The notes: generated by a model not told the origin, from the letters alone. DNA of 64,000 nt from JAAXHF01 sp965242605 (GCA_965242605.1 CBDESS010000001.1:1860001-1924000); one strand, 5' to 3'. Shown: positions 18,823 to 29,853, numbered from the stretch's first letter. Numbers and translations are program-made.

Positions 18823-21800
18823 ATGGAAGATTTGCTTGGTCTTTTTGAGAAGCCCCAAAATCCGGTTCGTCTTAATGCTATCCGGGTCACGCTGGCCCCT
18901 CCCCATATGGTTCGTTCCTGGTCGCATGGAGAGGTCAAGAAGCCTGAAACCATCAACTACCGCACGTTCAAGCCCGAGCGCGACGGTCTGTTCTGCGCCA
19001 AAATTTTTGGTCCGACCAAGGACTACGAGTGTAACTGCGGCAAGTACAAACGGATGCGTCACCGTGGGGTCGTGTGTGAAAAGTGTGGTGTTGAGGTGAT
19101 TCAGTCCAAAGTGCGCCGGGAGCGGATGGGGCATATCTCCCTGGCCAGCCCCGTCGCCCATATCTGGTTCCTCAAGAGCCTGCCGAGCCGGATTGGCACC
19201 CTGCTGGATATGACGCTCAAGGAGCTTGAACGGGTCCTGTATTTTGAGTCGTATATTGTGACCGACCCGGGCCAGACGCCGTTGAGCAAGAAAGAGGTTC
19301 TGTCCGAAACCCGCTACCGGAAATTGGTTGATGAGTTCGGTTTTGGCAGTTTTCAGGCCGGAATGGGAGCCGAGGCGGTCCGGCTGTTGTTACATGAGTT
19401 GGATCTGGAAAAGCTGGCCGAAGAGTTACGCGCCGAAATGACGGAAACGGCCAGCGAGGCGCGCCGCAAAAAGATCGCCAAACGCCTCAAGGTCATCAAC
19501 GCGTTTCGGAACTCCGACAATCTGCCCGAATGGATGATGCTGGAAGTGATTCCGGTCATCCCTCCCGACCTCCGCCCCCTGGTGCCTCTGGACGGCGGTC
19601 GCTTTGCCACATCCGACCTGAATGATCTGTACCGGCGGGTGATCAACCGCAATAACCGCCTCAAACGCCTGATTGAGTTGAGTGCACCCGACATCATTGT
19701 TCGCAACGAAAAGCGGATGCTCCAAGAGGCGGTTGATGCCTTGTTTGACAACGGCCGACGCGGGCGTCCCTTGACCGGGCCCAACAAACGGCCGCTCAAG
19801 TCCCTGTCCGATATGCTCAAAGGCAAAGGCGGACGTTTTCGGCAGAATCTGCTCGGCAAACGGGTAGATTATTCGGGCCGGTCCGTCATCGTGGCCGGTC
19901 CCGATCTGCGCCTGCATCAGTGCGGGTTGCCCAAGCATATGGCGCTGGAGTTGTTCAAGCCCTTTATCTACAACAAGCTGGAAGAACAGGGCTATACCAC
20001 GACCATCAAGAGCGCCAAAAAGAAGGTGGAACAAGAGAGCCCGGAAGTCTGGGATATCCTGGACGAGGTTATCAAGGAGCATCCGGTCCTGCTCAACCGT
20101 GCCCCAACCCTGCACAGGCTGGGTATCCAGGCGTTTGAGCCTATCCTGATTGAGGGCAAGGCGATTCAGCTTCATCCCTTGGTCTGCATGGCCTATAACG
20201 CCGATTTTGATGGCGACCAGATGGCGGTTCATGTGCCCCTCTCGATCGAAGCCCAGGTCGAAGCCCGGGCTCTGATGATGTCAACCAATAACATCCTGTC
20301 ACCCGCCCACGGCAAAGCGATTATCGCACCGACCCAGGATATTGTGCTGGGCCTGTATACCCTCACCCGTGAGCGGCTTGGGGCAAAAGGCGAGGGGAAA
20401 GTTTTCAGCAGTCCAGACGAGGTCCGTATTGCCTACGATCAGGGTCAGGCCGAGCTCCAGGCCCAGATCAAGGTCCGCATAGACGGACAACTGGTCGAGA
20501 CAACGGTCGGGCGGATCATTGTGTATGATATCGTGCCGCCCGAGATTCCGTTTTCTGAGGTCAACCGGACGCTGAAGAAAAAGGAGTTGAGCAGCCTGCT
20601 GGACAGCGCCTTTCTCAAAGCCGGCAACAAAGCCACTGTCATTTTTGCAGATCGTCTGAAAGATATGGGCTTTGAGCACGCAACCAAAGCCGGGATATCG
20701 ATCGGTATTCAAGACATGGTGGTCCCCAAAGGAAAAGAAAAACTGCTCAACACCGCCCAGGCGGACATCCTGGAGATCCGGGAGCAGTACACCAAAGGGC
20801 TGATCACCGATGGCGAGCGCTATAACAAAGTCATTGATACCTGGGCTGCTGTTACCGATAAGGTGGCCGATGAAATGTTCAGCGGTTTTCAGGAGGAGCG
20901 TCAGGGATTCAGCCCCATCTTCATGATGGCTGACTCCGGGGCGCGGGGCAGCGCCCAGCAGATGGGCCAACTAGCCGGGATGCGTGGGCTGATGGCAAAG
21001 CCATCCGGCGAGATCATTGAAACGCCGATTCGAGCCAACTTCCGAGAGGGCTTGACGGTCTTGGAATACTTCATTTCAACCCACGGGGCACGCAAGGGTC
21101 TTGCCGACACCGCCCTGAAAACGGCCAACTCGGGCTATCTGACCCGCCGTCTGGTTGATGTGGCCCAAGACTGCATCATCACCGAACACGACTGTGGCAG
21201 ACTTATGGGCATCGAGATGGGCCCGCTGGTCGAAGGCGGAGAAATCGTTGAGAGTCTGGGCGAGCGCCTCCTCGGCCGAGTTCCCCATGAGGATATCTGC
21301 GATCCGGACTCTAAGGAGGTTCTCGTTCGGGCCGACGAGGAGATTAACGAGAAGCGGGTACGGCTGATTGAAGACGCCGGTATTGAAAAGATTGGAAAGC
21401 CCGCCACGATTCGCTCGGTTCTAACGTGTAATAGCAAACACGGGGTGTGCGTCAAGTGCTATGGGCGGGACTTGTCGCGTGGGGGTATGGTCAACATCGG
21501 TGAAGCGGTTGGTATCATTGCGGCTCAGTCAATTGGCGAGCCAGGCACCCAGCTTACGATGCGGACCTTCCACATCGGTGGAACGGACAGTGGTCGGGTA
21601 GTACAAAGGACCCTGCTCGCCCGCAACGAGGGTACGCTTGACTATAGTGACCTCAAGACGGCCATCAACCGTGAGGGCGATCTGGTCGCCATGAAGGACG
21701 GTGAGGTCGTTATTGAAGACAGCCCGGAACCGGGTCGTAAGCGTAAGCGTGAGCGCCATCGGGTTGTGCACGGGGCGAAGCTCAAGAAAACGGATGGGTC

Positions 21801-22926
21801 CACAGTCAAACCGAACGAACTGATTGCGGAGTGGGACCCCTACATGGATCCTATCCTGAGCGAGGTCGGCGGCACGGTCAAATTTGGCGATATCAGTGGC
21901 AAGACCATGCAGGAGAAGGTTGATGAACGGATCGGTTTATCGACCCGGGTCATCATCGACTTCCGAGACCCGAATGTCCGCCCCCGCATCTCGATTAAGG
22001 ACGATAAGGGGAAAACGGCCAAGCTGCCCGGCGATCTTGATGCCTATTCGCTGCCGACTGGTGCCCACATTAACGTGGCTGAAGGCGATCAGGTTAAAGT
22101 GGGTGATGTGCTGGCCAAGATTCCCCGCAAAACCACCACGAAGGATATTACGGGCGGTCTGCCCCGGGTGGTAGAGCTGTTTGAAGCCCGAAAACCCAAG
22201 GAACTTGCTTTCGTCAGCGCAATCGAGGGCACAGTGTCTTTTGGCAACGATACCAAAGGCAAGCGGAAAGTTGTTATCACGCCGGATGTGGGAGAGCCGC
22301 GCGAGTATCTCATCCCGTACGGAAAACATATCCGTGTCCGCGAAGGCGATTCTGTCGAGGACGGCGAAGTCCTAACGGACGGCTCGGCCGATCCGCTCAA
22401 CATCCTTGAAGTGCTCGGAGAAGAAGGTCTCGCCAAGTGGCTGGCTGATGAAGTGCAGAAGGTTTATCGCTTGCAAGGTGTCCGTATCAACGACAAGCAT
22501 ATTGAGGTCATCGTTCGCCAGATGATGCGCCGCCGGGTGACTGTCGCCCAAGTCGGCGATTCTGATTTTCTGGTTGGCGAGCAGGTCGAAAAATGGCGAT
22601 TCGATAAGAAGGTCAAAGATGTCCTGGCCGAGCAAGGTCAGCCGCCTGTGGCGGAATCTCTCCTCATGGGTATTACCAAGGCCAGTTTGTCGACCGACAG
22701 CTTTATTTCGGCGGCTTCGTTCCAAGAAACGACCAAAGTTCTGACAGAAGCCGCCATCAATGGGAAGAAAGATATGTTGCTGGGGCTCAAAGAAAACGTC
22801 GTTATGGGCCGGCTTATCCCAGCCGGGACCGGCAACCCCAGCTATGCCGTGATTTCGGCCGAGAGTGACGAAGCACCGCTTGACGAAGAACAGGGCCAAC
22901 TGCTGTCTGTAGGCGAGGCGTCGTAA
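18823..22926 (+). CDS. rpoC: DNA-directed RNA polymerase subunit beta-prime
   Basis: Largest core subunit, carrying the active-site magnesium ligands in NADFDGDQM. At 1,367 aa it includes the N-terminal zinc ribbon (CNCGKYKRMRHRGVVCEKC), the clamp, the bridge/trigger-loop region (GEAVGIIAAQSIGEPGTQLT) and the second zinc site (CNSKHGVCVKCYG). The gene is 18 bases after rpoB. It is followed, in the usual order, by rpsL. Confidence 0.98.
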   Translation: MEDLLGLFEKPQNPVRLNAIRVTLAPPHMVRSWSHGEVKKPETINYRTFKPERDGLFCAKIFGPTKDYECNCGKYKRMRHRGVVCEKCGVEVIQSKVRRERMGHISLASPVAHIWFLKSLPSRIGTLLDMTLKELERVLYFESYIVTDPGQTPLSKKEVLSETRYRKLVDEFGFGSFQAGMGAEAVRLLLHELDLEKLAEELRAEMTETASEARRKKIAKRLKVINAFRNSDNLPEWMMLEVIPVIPPDLRPLVPLDGGRFATSDLNDLYRRVINRNNRLKRLIELSAPDIIVRNEKRMLQEAVDALFDNGRRGRPLTGPNKRPLKSLSDMLKGKGGRFRQNLLGKRVDYSGRSVIVAGPDLRLHQCGLPKHMALELFKPFIYNKLEEQGYTTTIKSAKKKVEQESPEVWDILDEVIKEHPVLLNRAPTLHRLGIQAFEPILIEGKAIQLHPLVCMAYNADFDGDQMAVHVPLSIEAQVEARALMMSTNNILSPAHGKAIIAPTQDIVLGLYTLTRERLGAKGEGKVFSSPDEVRIAYDQGQAELQAQIKVRIDGQLVETTVGRIIVYDIVPPEIPFSEVNRTLKKKELSSLLDSAFLKAGNKATVIFADRLKDMGFEHATKAGISIGIQDMVVPKGKEKLLNTAQADILEIREQYTKGLITDGERYNKVIDTWAAVTDKVADEMFSGFQEERQGFSPIFMMADSGARGSAQQMGQLAGMRGLMAKPSGEIIETPIRANFREGLTVLEYFISTHGARKGLADTALKTANSGYLTRRLVDVAQDCIITEHDCGRLMGIEMGPLVEGGEIVESLGERLLGRVPHEDICDPDSKEVLVRADEEINEKRVRLIEDAGIEKIGKPATIRSVLTCNSKHGVCVKCYGRDLSRGGMVNIGEAVGIIAAQSIGEPGTQLTMRTFHIGGTDSGRVVQRTLLARNEGTLDYSDLKTAINREGDLVAMKDGEVVIEDSPEPGRKRKRERHRVVHGAKLKKTDGSTVKPNELIAEWDPYMDPILSEVGGTVKFGDISGKTMQEKVDERIGLSTRVIIDFRDPNVRPRISIKDDKGKTAKLPGDLDAYSLPTGAHINVAEGDQVKVGDVLAKIPRKTTTKDITGGLPRVVELFEARKPKELAFVSAIEGTVSFGNDTKGKRKVVITPDVGEPREYLIPYGKHIRVREGDSVEDGEVLTDGSADPLNILEVLGEEGLAKWLADEVQKVYRLQGVRINDKHIEVIVRQMMRRRVTVAQVGDSDFLVGEQVEKWRFDKKVKDVLAEQGQPPVAESLLMGITKASLSTDSFISAASFQETTKVLTEAAINGKKDMLLGLKENVVMGRLIPAGTGNPSYAVISAESDEAPLDEEQGQLLSVGEAS

Positions 22927-23014
22927 GTGGACCTGGGCCAACAATGTGGCTGATCCTCGCTTCTTGATCCAAAGTGTCAGGTCAACCACACTGAGACACG
23001 AGCACGGAGAAGAC

Positions 23015-23386
23015 ATGCCGACAATTCAGCAACTCGTCCGAAAAGGCCGTGAGCAGCAGCGCAAGAAGCTGACTGCACCGGCCCTGCAAGCCTGTCCGCA
23101 ACGCCGTGGCGTGTGTACGCGGGTGTACACCACAACGCCCAAGAAGCCTAACTCGGCCCTGAGAAAAGTGGCTCGGGTGCGGCTCACGAATGGGATTGAA
23201 GTCACGGCCTATATCCCAGGTATCGGACATAACCTCCAAGAACACTCGGTCGTCCTCATTCGTGGCGGACGGGTGAAGGACTTGCCCGGGGTGCGTTACC
23301 ATATCGTACGCGGCACCCTTGATTCGACTGGAGTCCAGAAGCGCAAACAGAGCCGCTCGAAATACGGAGCAAAGCGACCCAAATAG
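23015..23386 (+). CDS. rpsL: 30S ribosomal protein S12
   Basis: Decoding-centre protein that monitors codon-anticodon pairing. 123 aa, with the conserved TTPKKPNSALRKVARVRL and GGRVKDLPGVRYH loops where streptomycin-resistance changes occur; the residues are of the sensitive type. ATG 23015 gives the family N-terminus MPTIQQLVRKGR; upstream in-frame codons back to 22946 are not part of the protein. It starts the rpsL-rpsG pair. Confidence 0.97.
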   Translation: MPTIQQLVRKGREQQRKKLTAPALQACPQRRGVCTRVYTTTPKKPNSALRKVARVRLTNGIEVTAYIPGIGHNLQEHSVVLIRGGRVKDLPGVRYHIVRGTLDSTGVQKRKQSRSKYGAKRPK

Positions 23387-23405
23387 GTCGCAGGAAGAGG
23401 GACCA

Positions 23406-23876
23406 ATGCCACGCAAAGGACCAGCCCCAAGGCGGGAAGTGCTACCTGACCCCAAATACCACGATGCGACGGTATTAAAATTCGTGAATATGATGATGCA
23501 GAACGGCGCAAAAGGGGTAGCTGAAAAAATTCTGTACGGCGCAATGGAATTAAGCGGAACGCGGAGTGGTGAAGACGCGCTCGAGATATTCAAACGGGCT
23601 CTGGAAAACGTGAAGCCCATTGTGGAGGTTCGCTCGCGTCGGGTAGGCGGCGCAACCTACCAGGTGCCTGTTGAGGTCCGCCAGGTGCGGCGCAACTCTC
23701 TCGCCATGCGCTGGCTGGTCCAGTCGGCGCGCAGTAGACCGGAGAAAGGGATGAAAGAGAAGCTTGCCGCAGAGCTGTATGAAGCCTCACAGAACAGAGG
23801 TGGGGCGGTGAAAAAGCGAGAAGATACACATCGGATGGCAGAGGCAAATAGGGCATTTGTCCACTACCGGTGGTAA
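23406..23876 (+). CDS. rpsG: 30S ribosomal protein S7
   Basis: Head-nucleating small-subunit protein next to the E site. 156 aa, starting MPRKGPAPRREVLPDPKYHD, with the family motifs KFVNMMMQNGAKGVAEKI and RRVGGATYQVPVEVR. It is 19 bases after rpsL. In most bacteria fusA follows; here the next gene, 234 bases on, is tuf, so EF-G must be encoded elsewhere. Confidence 0.97.
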   Translation: MPRKGPAPRREVLPDPKYHDATVLKFVNMMMQNGAKGVAEKILYGAMELSGTRSGEDALEIFKRALENVKPIVEVRSRRVGGATYQVPVEVRQVRRNSLAMRWLVQSARSRPEKGMKEKLAAELYEASQNRGGAVKKREDTHRMAEANRAFVHYRW

Positions 23877-23923
23877 AAGCGGGCAAGGACAGGCTGGTTC
23901 CGGTCGGCATGGGTACAGGCTGG

Positions 23924-23951
23924 TTGACTCTTGCGAAATAGTCCGTACAAT
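23924..23951 (+). promoter_or_regulatory. Predicted sigma70-type promoter for tuf copy 2 / S10 operon
   Basis: TTGACT (23924-23929), a 16-base spacer and TACAAT (23946-23951) give five of six consensus bases in each hexamer. It lies in the 234-base gap 23877-24110 between rpsG and tuf where fusA would normally be. That gap otherwise holds only about 110 bases of unassigned sequence and the 48-base upstream part of the tuf repeat. It would allow tuf and the S10 cluster to be transcribed independently of rpsL-rpsG. Confidence 0.6.
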
Positions 23952-24062
23952 GACTGCCTCTTGAGCGGAGTTTCGGGAAGAGAGCGGGGCAGTCTGTCGA
24001 GAAGTGGCCGCTGAGCGAAGAGAATCCCGCCTCTGTTACAGAGATCCATCCCGGAATCAAGA

Positions 24063-25289
<1,227 letters not shown>

Positions 25290-25350
25290 AGGCTGTTAAG
25301 GGTCTGCGCCCAGTTGAGACCTTTCTCGCCGAAACAATGGGTTCAGTTGT

Positions 25351-25668
25351 ATGAACATCATGAACGAAAAGATCCGGATACGCTTAAAAGCGTACGATCA
25401 CCGCATCCTGGACCAGTCTCTCAAAGAGATTGTCGAGACAGTGAAGCGGACCGGGGGGAGGGTGGCCGGTCCCATTCCTCTGCCAACACGGACAGAGCGC
25501 TTCACGGTAAACCGCTCTCCGCATGTGGATAAAAAGTCTCGTGAACAATTTGAAATCCGAACCCATAAACGCCTTTTGGATATCCTTGACCCTACCCAGC
25601 AGACGATTGATGCGCTGGGAAAACTTGAATTAGCCGCCGGTGTTGATGTGGAAATCAAGCTTGAGTAA
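25351..25668 (+). CDS. rpsJ: 30S ribosomal protein S10
   Basis: Head protein that also binds NusB in antitermination complexes. KIRIRLKAYDHRILDQS, VAGPIPLPTRTERFTVNRSP and the C-terminal DVEIKLE are diagnostic; 105 aa. Two in-frame ATGs are possible (25351 and 25360); neither has a strong ribosome-binding site, and the second gives a more typical N-terminus. First gene of the S10 cluster, 61 bases after tuf. Confidence 0.96.
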   Translation: MNIMNEKIRIRLKAYDHRILDQSLKEIVETVKRTGGRVAGPIPLPTRTERFTVNRSPHVDKKSREQFEIRTHKRLLDILDPTQQTIDALGKLELAAGVDVEIKLE

Positions 25669-25677
25669 GGAAGTGCT

Positions 25678-26310
25678 ATGAATGGCCTGATCGGTCGAAA
25701 ACTGGGCATGAGTCAGGTTTTTACAGAGCAGGGGACGCTGGTTCCGGTTACCGTCATCCAGACGGGACCCTGTACGGTCGTCCAAAAGAAAACCGACCAA
25801 AAAGACGGCTATACCGCGCTCCAACTCGGCTTTGGCAGCCGCAAACCTCAGCGGGCGAGCAAGCCCGCTCTGGGCCACTGCCGTGCCTCCGGGACGGGCC
25901 CGTTTGAGGTGTTACGCGAGTTTCGGACTGCTGACATTGACCAGTACGAAGTTGGACATCAGATAACTGCCGGGCAAATTTTTCAGGCCGGGGAACGGAT
26001 CGACGTTGTTGGCAAGACAAAGGGGCGAGGTTACACCGGTGTCATAAAACGCCACGGCATGGGCGGTGCCCCCGCCAGCCACGGCACCCATGAAAACTTC
26101 CGGCATGGCGGTTCCATTGGGAACTGTGCATATCCGGGCAAAATTTTTAAGGGCAAGGCCATGGCCGGCCAGTATGGCGACAGCCGCACGACGATCCAGA
26201 ATCTCCGTATTGTTGATATTCGTTCCCAAGAGCATCTGGTCTTCGTCCAGGGGGCCATACCGGGCGCGCGCGGTGGCATAGTCACGCTCAGCAAAACACA
26301 GAAGGGATAA
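25678..26310 (+). CDS. rplC: 50S ribosomal protein L3
   Basis: Early-assembly protein near the peptidyl-transferase centre. 210 aa; starts GLIGRKLGMSQVFTEQGTLV, with the loop motif HGMGGAPASHGTHENFRHGGSIG-like region (26053-26121), whose conserved Gln for PrmB methylation I do not see at its usual place. It begins nine bases after rpsJ, with AAGGAAG upstream. Confidence 0.96.
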   Translation: MNGLIGRKLGMSQVFTEQGTLVPVTVIQTGPCTVVQKKTDQKDGYTALQLGFGSRKPQRASKPALGHCRASGTGPFEVLREFRTADIDQYEVGHQITAGQIFQAGERIDVVGKTKGRGYTGVIKRHGMGGAPASHGTHENFRHGGSIGNCAYPGKIFKGKAMAGQYGDSRTTIQNLRIVDIRSQEHLVFVQGAIPGARGGIVTLSKTQKG

Positions 26311-26314
26311 GTCG

Positions 26315-26956
26315 GTGGACGCGCAAGCAGTACGGATTCCGGTGCTCTCTCCTGAACGCGATACGGTCGGTGAAATTGAACTCCCCTCTGTTGTTGTATC
26401 GCAACCCCCGCGCGAGCACCTCCTGTATGAGGTGGTCAAGATGCAGCGTGCCAACAGGCGGGCCGGAACAGCCTCCGCAAAGACGCGCGGACAAGTCCGC
26501 GGCGGCGGGAAAAAACCGTGGCGTCAGAAAGGGACTGGTCGGGCGAGATCTGGCAGCCGCCGCTCCCCGCTGTGGGTCGGGGGAGCAACCGTCTTTGGCC
26601 CGCAGCCACGCTCGTATGCCTACCGCCTGCCCCGGAGTGCGCGTCGCACCGCCCTGTGCGCCGCCTTGGCCCACAAACAGCGCGATGGCAACCTGACTGT
26701 TGTCAATCAGATCGCCCTGCCCGAACCGAAAACCAGATATATGGCGGAGTTTTTATCCGGCCTGGAGCTCAAAGACGGCGTCCTGGTCGTGATTGCCGAT
26801 GCGGATCAGACGCTTGAACGGGCGGCCCGGAATCTGCCCCACGTCAAAGTCTTACGCTGTGCTGGTCTCAACGTGTACGACCTCTTGCGCTATCACCACT
26901 GTCTATTCACCCAAGCGGCACTTGAGCAGGTCAGCCAAAGGTTTGCAACACCATGA
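26315..26956 (+). CDS. rplD: 50S ribosomal protein L4
   Basis: Lines the exit tunnel; in E. coli it also represses the S10 operon. 213 aa from a GTG start four bases after rplC, with GAAGGG upstream. The family signature TRGQVRGGGKKPWRQKGTGR and AKTRGQ context are clear, followed by the globular domain. Its end overlaps rplW by four bases (ATGA). Confidence 0.95.
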   Translation: MDAQAVRIPVLSPERDTVGEIELPSVVVSQPPREHLLYEVVKMQRANRRAGTASAKTRGQVRGGGKKPWRQKGTGRARSGSRRSPLWVGGATVFGPQPRSYAYRLPRSARRTALCAALAHKQRDGNLTVVNQIALPEPKTRYMAEFLSGLELKDGVLVVIADADQTLERAARNLPHVKVLRCAGLNVYDLLRYHHCLFTQAALEQVSQRFATP

Positions 26957-27237
26957 GTCAGAATCTCCACACCGTCCTCGCCTCCCCGCTCATTACTGAA
27001 AAGGCGACCCTGGTCAATGCACTTGGCAACCAGGTGGTCTTCAAGGTAGACCCTCGGGCTAACAAAATCGAGATTAAGAACGCCGTTGAGCAGCTCTTTC
27101 ATGTCAAAGTGAGCCAAGTGCGGACCGTCCAGTATATGGGTAAAAAGCGACGCGTTGGCCGCTCGGTCGGACGCAAACCGGCCTGGAAAAAGTCGTATGT
27201 GACCTTGGCCGCCGGGGACACGATTGATTTCTTCTGA
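26953..27237 (+). CDS. rplW: 50S ribosomal protein L23
   Basis: Tunnel-exit protein that docks trigger factor and SRP. 94 aa, with LASPLITEKATLVNALGNQVVFKVDPRANKIEIKNAVEQLF-type core (26971-27093) and the basic loop KKRRVGRSVGRKPAWKK. The ATG overlaps the rplD stop codon, suggesting coupled translation. Confidence 0.95.
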   Translation: MSQNLHTVLASPLITEKATLVNALGNQVVFKVDPRANKIEIKNAVEQLFHVKVSQVRTVQYMGKKRRVGRSVGRKPAWKKSYVTLAAGDTIDFF

Positions 27238-27259
27238 TTTCTTTGAAGGAGCCTGGCCA

Positions 27260-28081
27260 ATGGCGATCCGTGTTTACAAACCGACCTCCCCCGGCCGTCG
27301 ATCGCAGAGCGTATCGAGTTCCCGAGAGTTGGGCAGGAATTCGTCCGAACGTTCTCTGCTCGCTCCGCTCCATAAGCGCGGCGGCCGCAACAACCGTGGT
27401 CGTATCACCACTCTGCACCGGGGGGGCGGCCACAAACGGCGCTATCGGATTATTGACTTCCACCGCGCAAAAGATGGCGTCCCTGCCACAGTCGCCTCTA
27501 TTGAGTATGACCCCAACCGTTCTGCCCATATCGCCCTGCTCCACTACCGGGACGGCGAGAAACGCTACATTCTCGCTCCAATTGGACTCACTGTTGGCAG
27601 CCAGGTGATGTCCGGAGAGGGGGCCGATATCCAGCCGGGCAATACCCGGGCGCTGCGTCATATCCCGCTTGGAACCCTTGTCCATAACATTGAATTGAAG
27701 ATCGGGGCCGGCGGACAGTTGGTGCGCGGGGCGGGTACCTCGGCCCAGTTGATGGCCAAAGAGGGTGACTATGCGACGCTCAAAATGCCTTCTGGAGAGA
27801 TGAGGCTGATCCATCAGCAGTGTCGGGCTACCATAGGTCAGATCGGCAATACCGACCACGAAAATGTGCGTTATGGAAAAGCCGGGCGTTCGCGCTGGTT
27901 TGGTATCCGACCGCATGTGCGCGGTATTGCCATGAATCCCATCGATCACCCTCACGGGGGCGGCGAAGGACAGAGCAAAGGAAACCACCCGCAGAGCCCG
28001 TGGGGAGTGTTGGCCAAAGGCCATAAGACCCGCCATAACCCGCGGACTGATAAGTACATCGTGCAGAGGAGAAAGAAATAG
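27260..28081 (+). CDS. rplB: 50S ribosomal protein L2
   Basis: Essential for subunit association and peptidyl-transferase activity. 273 aa; GGRNNRGRITTLHRGGGHKR and the C-terminal GVAMNPIDHPHGGGEG-type motif (here IAMNPIDHPHGGGEGQSKGN, with the critical His) are present. ATG 27260 is chosen because AAGGAG precedes it; the ORF extends to 27224 but without family similarity. Confidence 0.96.
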   Translation: MAIRVYKPTSPGRRSQSVSSSRELGRNSSERSLLAPLHKRGGRNNRGRITTLHRGGGHKRRYRIIDFHRAKDGVPATVASIEYDPNRSAHIALLHYRDGEKRYILAPIGLTVGSQVMSGEGADIQPGNTRALRHIPLGTLVHNIELKIGAGGQLVRGAGTSAQLMAKEGDYATLKMPSGEMRLIHQQCRATIGQIGNTDHENVRYGKAGRSRWFGIRPHVRGIAMNPIDHPHGGGEGQSKGNHPQSPWGVLAKGHKTRHNPRTDKYIVQRRKK

Positions 28082-28084
28082 CTT

Positions 28085-28366
28085 ATGCCGCGCTCGGTGA
28101 AAAAAGGTCCCTTTGTGGATGACCACCTGATGAAAAAGGTGCAGGCTGTATTGGACAGCGGAGACCGGAAGGTTATTCGGACCTGGTCCCGGCGTTCAAC
28201 CATCATTCCAGAGATGATCGGTTACACCTTTGCCGTCCATAACGGTCGCCGGTTTATCCCGGTCTATGTCACCGAAAATATGGTCGGTCATAAGCTTGGC
28301 GAATTTTCTCCGACCCGCACCTTCTATGGCCATGCCGGTAGCCGAAAAGGCGAGAGAAGGCGATAG
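28085..28366 (+). CDS. rpsS: 30S ribosomal protein S19
   Basis: Head protein at the A-site finger bridge. 93 aa beginning MPRSVKKGPFVDDHLMKK; IRTWSRRSTIIPEMIG and FAVHNGRRFIPVYVTENMVG are diagnostic. It follows rplB after three bases, in the conserved L2-S19-L22 order. Confidence 0.96.
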   Translation: MPRSVKKGPFVDDHLMKKVQAVLDSGDRKVIRTWSRRSTIIPEMIGYTFAVHNGRRFIPVYVTENMVGHKLGEFSPTRTFYGHAGSRKGERRR

Positions 28367-28384
28367 CCGGGGAGAGCACCTGCC

Positions 28385-28720
28385 ATGGAAACAAAAGCCA
28401 TTGCCCGCCAAGTGCGGATGTCTGCGCGCAAAGCCCGCCTGGTTGCCGACCTGATCCGAGGCAAACAAGTCGAAGAAGCGCTGCGCGTTTTGCGTTTCAT
28501 CCCAAAGAAGGCGGCCAGCATTCTGGCCAAGACTCTCCGTTCCGCTATTGCCAACGCCACCGATACCCAAAATGTTGATCCTGACGACTTGTATGTCAAA
28601 CGAGTCTACATAGACGGCGGCGCTACGCTGAAACGTTTTCGGCCACGGGCTCATGGACGGGCCACGCCGATTCGGAAACGCACCAGCCATTTCACGGTTG
28701 TTGTTGACGAGGGAAAGTAA
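28385..28720 (+). CDS. rplV: 50S ribosomal protein L22
   Basis: Exit-tunnel protein with a long beta-hairpin; macrolide resistance changes map there. 111 aa: RQVRMSARKARLVADLIRGK at the start and RPRAHGRATPIRKRTSH in the hairpin/C-terminus. GGGGAGAG lies upstream. Between rpsS and rpsC as usual. Confidence 0.95.
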   Translation: METKAIARQVRMSARKARLVADLIRGKQVEEALRVLRFIPKKAASILAKTLRSAIANATDTQNVDPDDLYVKRVYIDGGATLKRFRPRAHGRATPIRKRTSHFTVVVDEGK

Positions 28721-28729
28721 GAGAAAAGC

Positions 28730-29392
28730 ATGGGCCAGAAAGTTCACCCCAAAGGATTTCGTCTTGGCGTGCTGGAGAGTTGGGAATCCCGCTGGTTCGC
28801 CGAGAAAGAATACGCCGACCTGTTGCACGAAGACCTCCGCCTCCGGTCTTTTATCAAGAAGCGGCTCTACCACGCAGGTCTGTCCAAGATCGAGATCGAA
28901 CGGGCAGCCAATAAAGCCAAAATCAATATTTCTACCTCGCGGCCGGGTATCGTGATCGGTAAAAAAGGGGCCGAGATTGATAAGCTCAAGTCGGAGTTGT
29001 CGGATGTGACCGAGCGCGAGGTCTACCTCAATATCCACGAAGTCCGTCGGCCCGATCTCGACGGTCAGCTTGTGGCTGAAAACGTGGCGCTCCAACTCGA
29101 GCGCCGAGTCGCGTTCCGTCGGGCGATGAAGGAGAGCGTTGCGCGGGCGACCCGGATGGGTGCCCAGGGGGTCAAGGTTCGGTGTTCGGGACGGCTGTCC
29201 GGGGCGGAAATTGCCCGGACCGAATGGTATCGGGAGGGCCGCGTTCCCCTCCATACCCTGCGGGCCGATATCAGCTATGGCACGGCAGAAGCCAAGACAA
29301 CCTACGGTATCATTGGGGTCAAGGTGTGGATTTTTCGCGGAGAGGTCCTCACCCGTGAAGAAGATCAGCAACGGAGCGCGGCGGGTATCTGA
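28730..29392 (+). CDS. rpsC: 30S ribosomal protein S3
   Basis: mRNA-entry-channel protein. 220 aa with N-terminal GQKVHPKGFRLGVLESWESR, the KH-domain motif RPGIVIGKKGAEIDKLK and the C-terminal domain (GVKVRCSGRLSGAEIARTEW). Length is normal. It precedes rplP. Confidence 0.96.
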   Translation: MGQKVHPKGFRLGVLESWESRWFAEKEYADLLHEDLRLRSFIKKRLYHAGLSKIEIERAANKAKINISTSRPGIVIGKKGAEIDKLKSELSDVTEREVYLNIHEVRRPDLDGQLVAENVALQLERRVAFRRAMKESVARATRMGAQGVKVRCSGRLSGAEIARTEWYREGRVPLHTLRADISYGTAEAKTTYGIIGVKVWIFRGEVLTREEDQQRSAAGI

Positions 29393-29427
29393 AGCGATTC
29401 GGCCGAGGAAGAAGGTATTTTCTCTTA

Positions 29428-29853
29428 ATGCTTGCTCCCAAAAAAGTTCGCTATCGAAAACACCACCGGGGAAAGATGCGCGGTACCGCAGGGCGCGGCA
29501 ATTCCCTGGCTTTCGGAGAATACGGCTTGCAATCAACCGAGTTGGGTTGGATCACCGCCCGCGAAATTGAGGCGGCCCGGATTGCGCTTACTCGCCATGC
29601 CCGACGCGGCGGACAAATCTGGATCAGGGTCTTTCCTCACAAACCGGTAAGCAAAAAGCCGGCCGAAACACGGATGGGAAAAGGCAAGGGCGGCCCGGAG
29701 TTCTGGGTTGCGGTGGTGAAGCCCGGCCATATGATATTTGAGATGGAAGGGGTGCCTGAAGAGCTTGCCCGCGAAGCCCTGCGGCTCGCCTCGCATAAAC
29801 TGTCGGTCGGCACCCAAATTCGAGACCGGAGCGAGGCCTCCTATGCGAGCTAG
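29428..29853 (+). CDS. rplP: 50S ribosomal protein L16
   Basis: Organises the A-site tRNA region of the large subunit. 141 aa; PKKVRYRKHHRGKMRGTAGRG and TRMGKGKGGPEFWVAVVKPG are characteristic. Its last 11 bases overlap rpmC, so translation is probably coupled. Confidence 0.96.
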   Translation: MLAPKKVRYRKHHRGKMRGTAGRGNSLAFGEYGLQSTELGWITAREIEAARIALTRHARRGGQIWIRVFPHKPVSKKPAETRMGKGKGGPEFWVAVVKPGHMIFEMEGVPEELAREALRLASHKLSVGTQIRDRSEASYAS